Origin: Clostridia bacterium
Lineage (GTDB): Bacteria > Bacillota > Clostridia > DUPQ01
Length of the DNA: 6,688 nt
Assembly: GCA_030592085.1 (NCBI GenBank)
Contig: JAUUZV010000144.1
Span: 1-6,688 of the forward strand
Direction of reading: 5' to 3'
Positions 6,104 through 6,688 of the stretch are shown in pieces (within the stretch, counting starts at the first letter, position 1; each line of letters begins with the position of its first letter). Both the position numbers and the translations under genes were made by a program. The notes beneath the pieces were generated by a model. The model had not been told where the DNA came from. It ran no database searches and was given only the letters and a program-made list of their open reading frames with translations.

Positions 6104-6688
6104 GACCTATTATATTACCTGTTACATCTTCTCAGAGATATCTATTACAAGCAATTGTTGGCAGCAAAGCTTCTTTGTCTCTTCACTATGATGCCTGGGT
6201 AAATCAAGTCAATATTGTTGATTATATTGATGGAGAAAGCTATCGTCTTCTTCCATTGTTATATAAACGCCTTACAGAACAAAATATAATTGATGAAAAT
6301 AGCAACAAATATAAAGGTGTATATAAGAAAACTTTATTTAAAAATAGTATACATTTTAAGAATTTGCTAACGATTGGTAAAGAATTAAATAAACATCATA
6401 TTCCTTTCACTGTTATAAAAGGATTAGCTATTATGTTAGCTTATGACCATGATAAAGGGTTAAGGCATATGAACGACATAGATTTACTTGTTTCTAAAAA
6501 ACAAATACCTGATACTATTACTATTTTAAAATCTTGTGGTTTTACACCGCAGTTTTCATATGATGTCGCTACTAACATTGAAACTCGCCACTCTTTTGCT
6601 TTTGTTAATAAACTTGGTTTTGAAATTGATTTACACTGGAAAAGTAATTATCTTAGAAACATTAATATTGTTCTTAGTGAAACTTTAA
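6100..6688 (+). CDS. NTP_transf_5-type nucleotidyltransferase (partial, runs off right edge)
   Basis: An open frame of 196 codons from ATG 6100 with no stop before the window ends. The start overlaps the TGA of the fusion gene as ATGA, and AGGAG (6087-6091) lies 8 bases upstream. The protein matches the uncharacterised nucleotidyltransferase family NTP_transf_5: IKG (106-108), RHMNDIDLLV (122-131) with the D126/D128 metal pair, and EIDLHW (175-180) giving the third acidic residue D177. Members sit beside kinases in lasso-peptide clusters; from memory, the pseudomycoidin homologue was linked to sugar attachment on the phosphorylated peptide. Here it probably acts with the upstream kinase-GT fusion. 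Family members usually run past 300 residues, so a C-terminal part is missing from view. Confidence 0.85.
   Translation, partial: MRPIILPVTSSQRYLLQAIVGSKASLSLHYDAWVNQVNIVDYIDGESYRLLPLLYKRLTEQNIIDENSNKYKGVYKKTLFKNSIHFKNLLTIGKELNKHHIPFTVIKGLAIMLAYDHDKGLRHMNDIDLLVSKKQIPDTITILKSCGFTPQFSYDVATNIETRHSFAFVNKLGFEIDLHWKSNYLRNINIVLSETL

Overview
This is an AT-rich window with strong AGGAGG-like ribosome binding sites. TGA is used as a real stop and TGG encodes Trp, so the source is probably a low-GC Bacillota or close relative using the standard code, not a Mycoplasma or Spiroplasma with TGA as Trp. I cannot place it more finely from sequence alone.

Layout. The left end (1-135) has no gene. It holds two nearly identical palindromes about 40 bases apart, the second followed by a T-run (a probable terminator). 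A tightly packed minus-strand operon then runs from about 3222 down to 136. It encodes two tandem paralogous Asp-box beta-propeller proteins of the sialidase superfamily (371 residues each, about 73% identical by hand count), a DUF952 protein and an RsmC-like SAM-dependent methyltransferase. These genes are separated by 9 bases or overlap. The 81-base gap at 3223-3303 carries two divergent promoters that overlap each other.

The plus-strand operon starts at 3304. It encodes a PqqD-like (RiPP recognition element) protein with an unusual conserved-looking C-terminal tail, a 796-residue fusion of an HPr-kinase-like P-loop domain with two family 2 glycosyltransferase domains, and an NTP_transf_5-type nucleotidyltransferase that runs off the right edge. 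All three reading frames overlap (8 and 4 bases), so they are probably translationally coupled.

How the genes may work together. A PqqD-like carrier, an HPr-kinase-like protein and an NTP_transf_5 nucleotidyltransferase recall the tailoring genes of phosphorylated or glycosylated lasso peptides of Bacillota (paeninodin, pseudomycoidin). Here, however, the kinase is fused to two glycosyltransferases and no precursor gene, cyclase, protease or transporter lies in the window. The PqqD tail contains a Y-x-x-P-x-[L/I]-E-like stretch resembling a lasso leader, then LLLDPIHEV and GWP. The best candidate for a new system is therefore a peptide phosphorylation-glycosylation cassette whose recognition protein may carry its own leader-like or docking segment. 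That idea is inference. The missing parts, if they exist, should lie to the right of base 6688.
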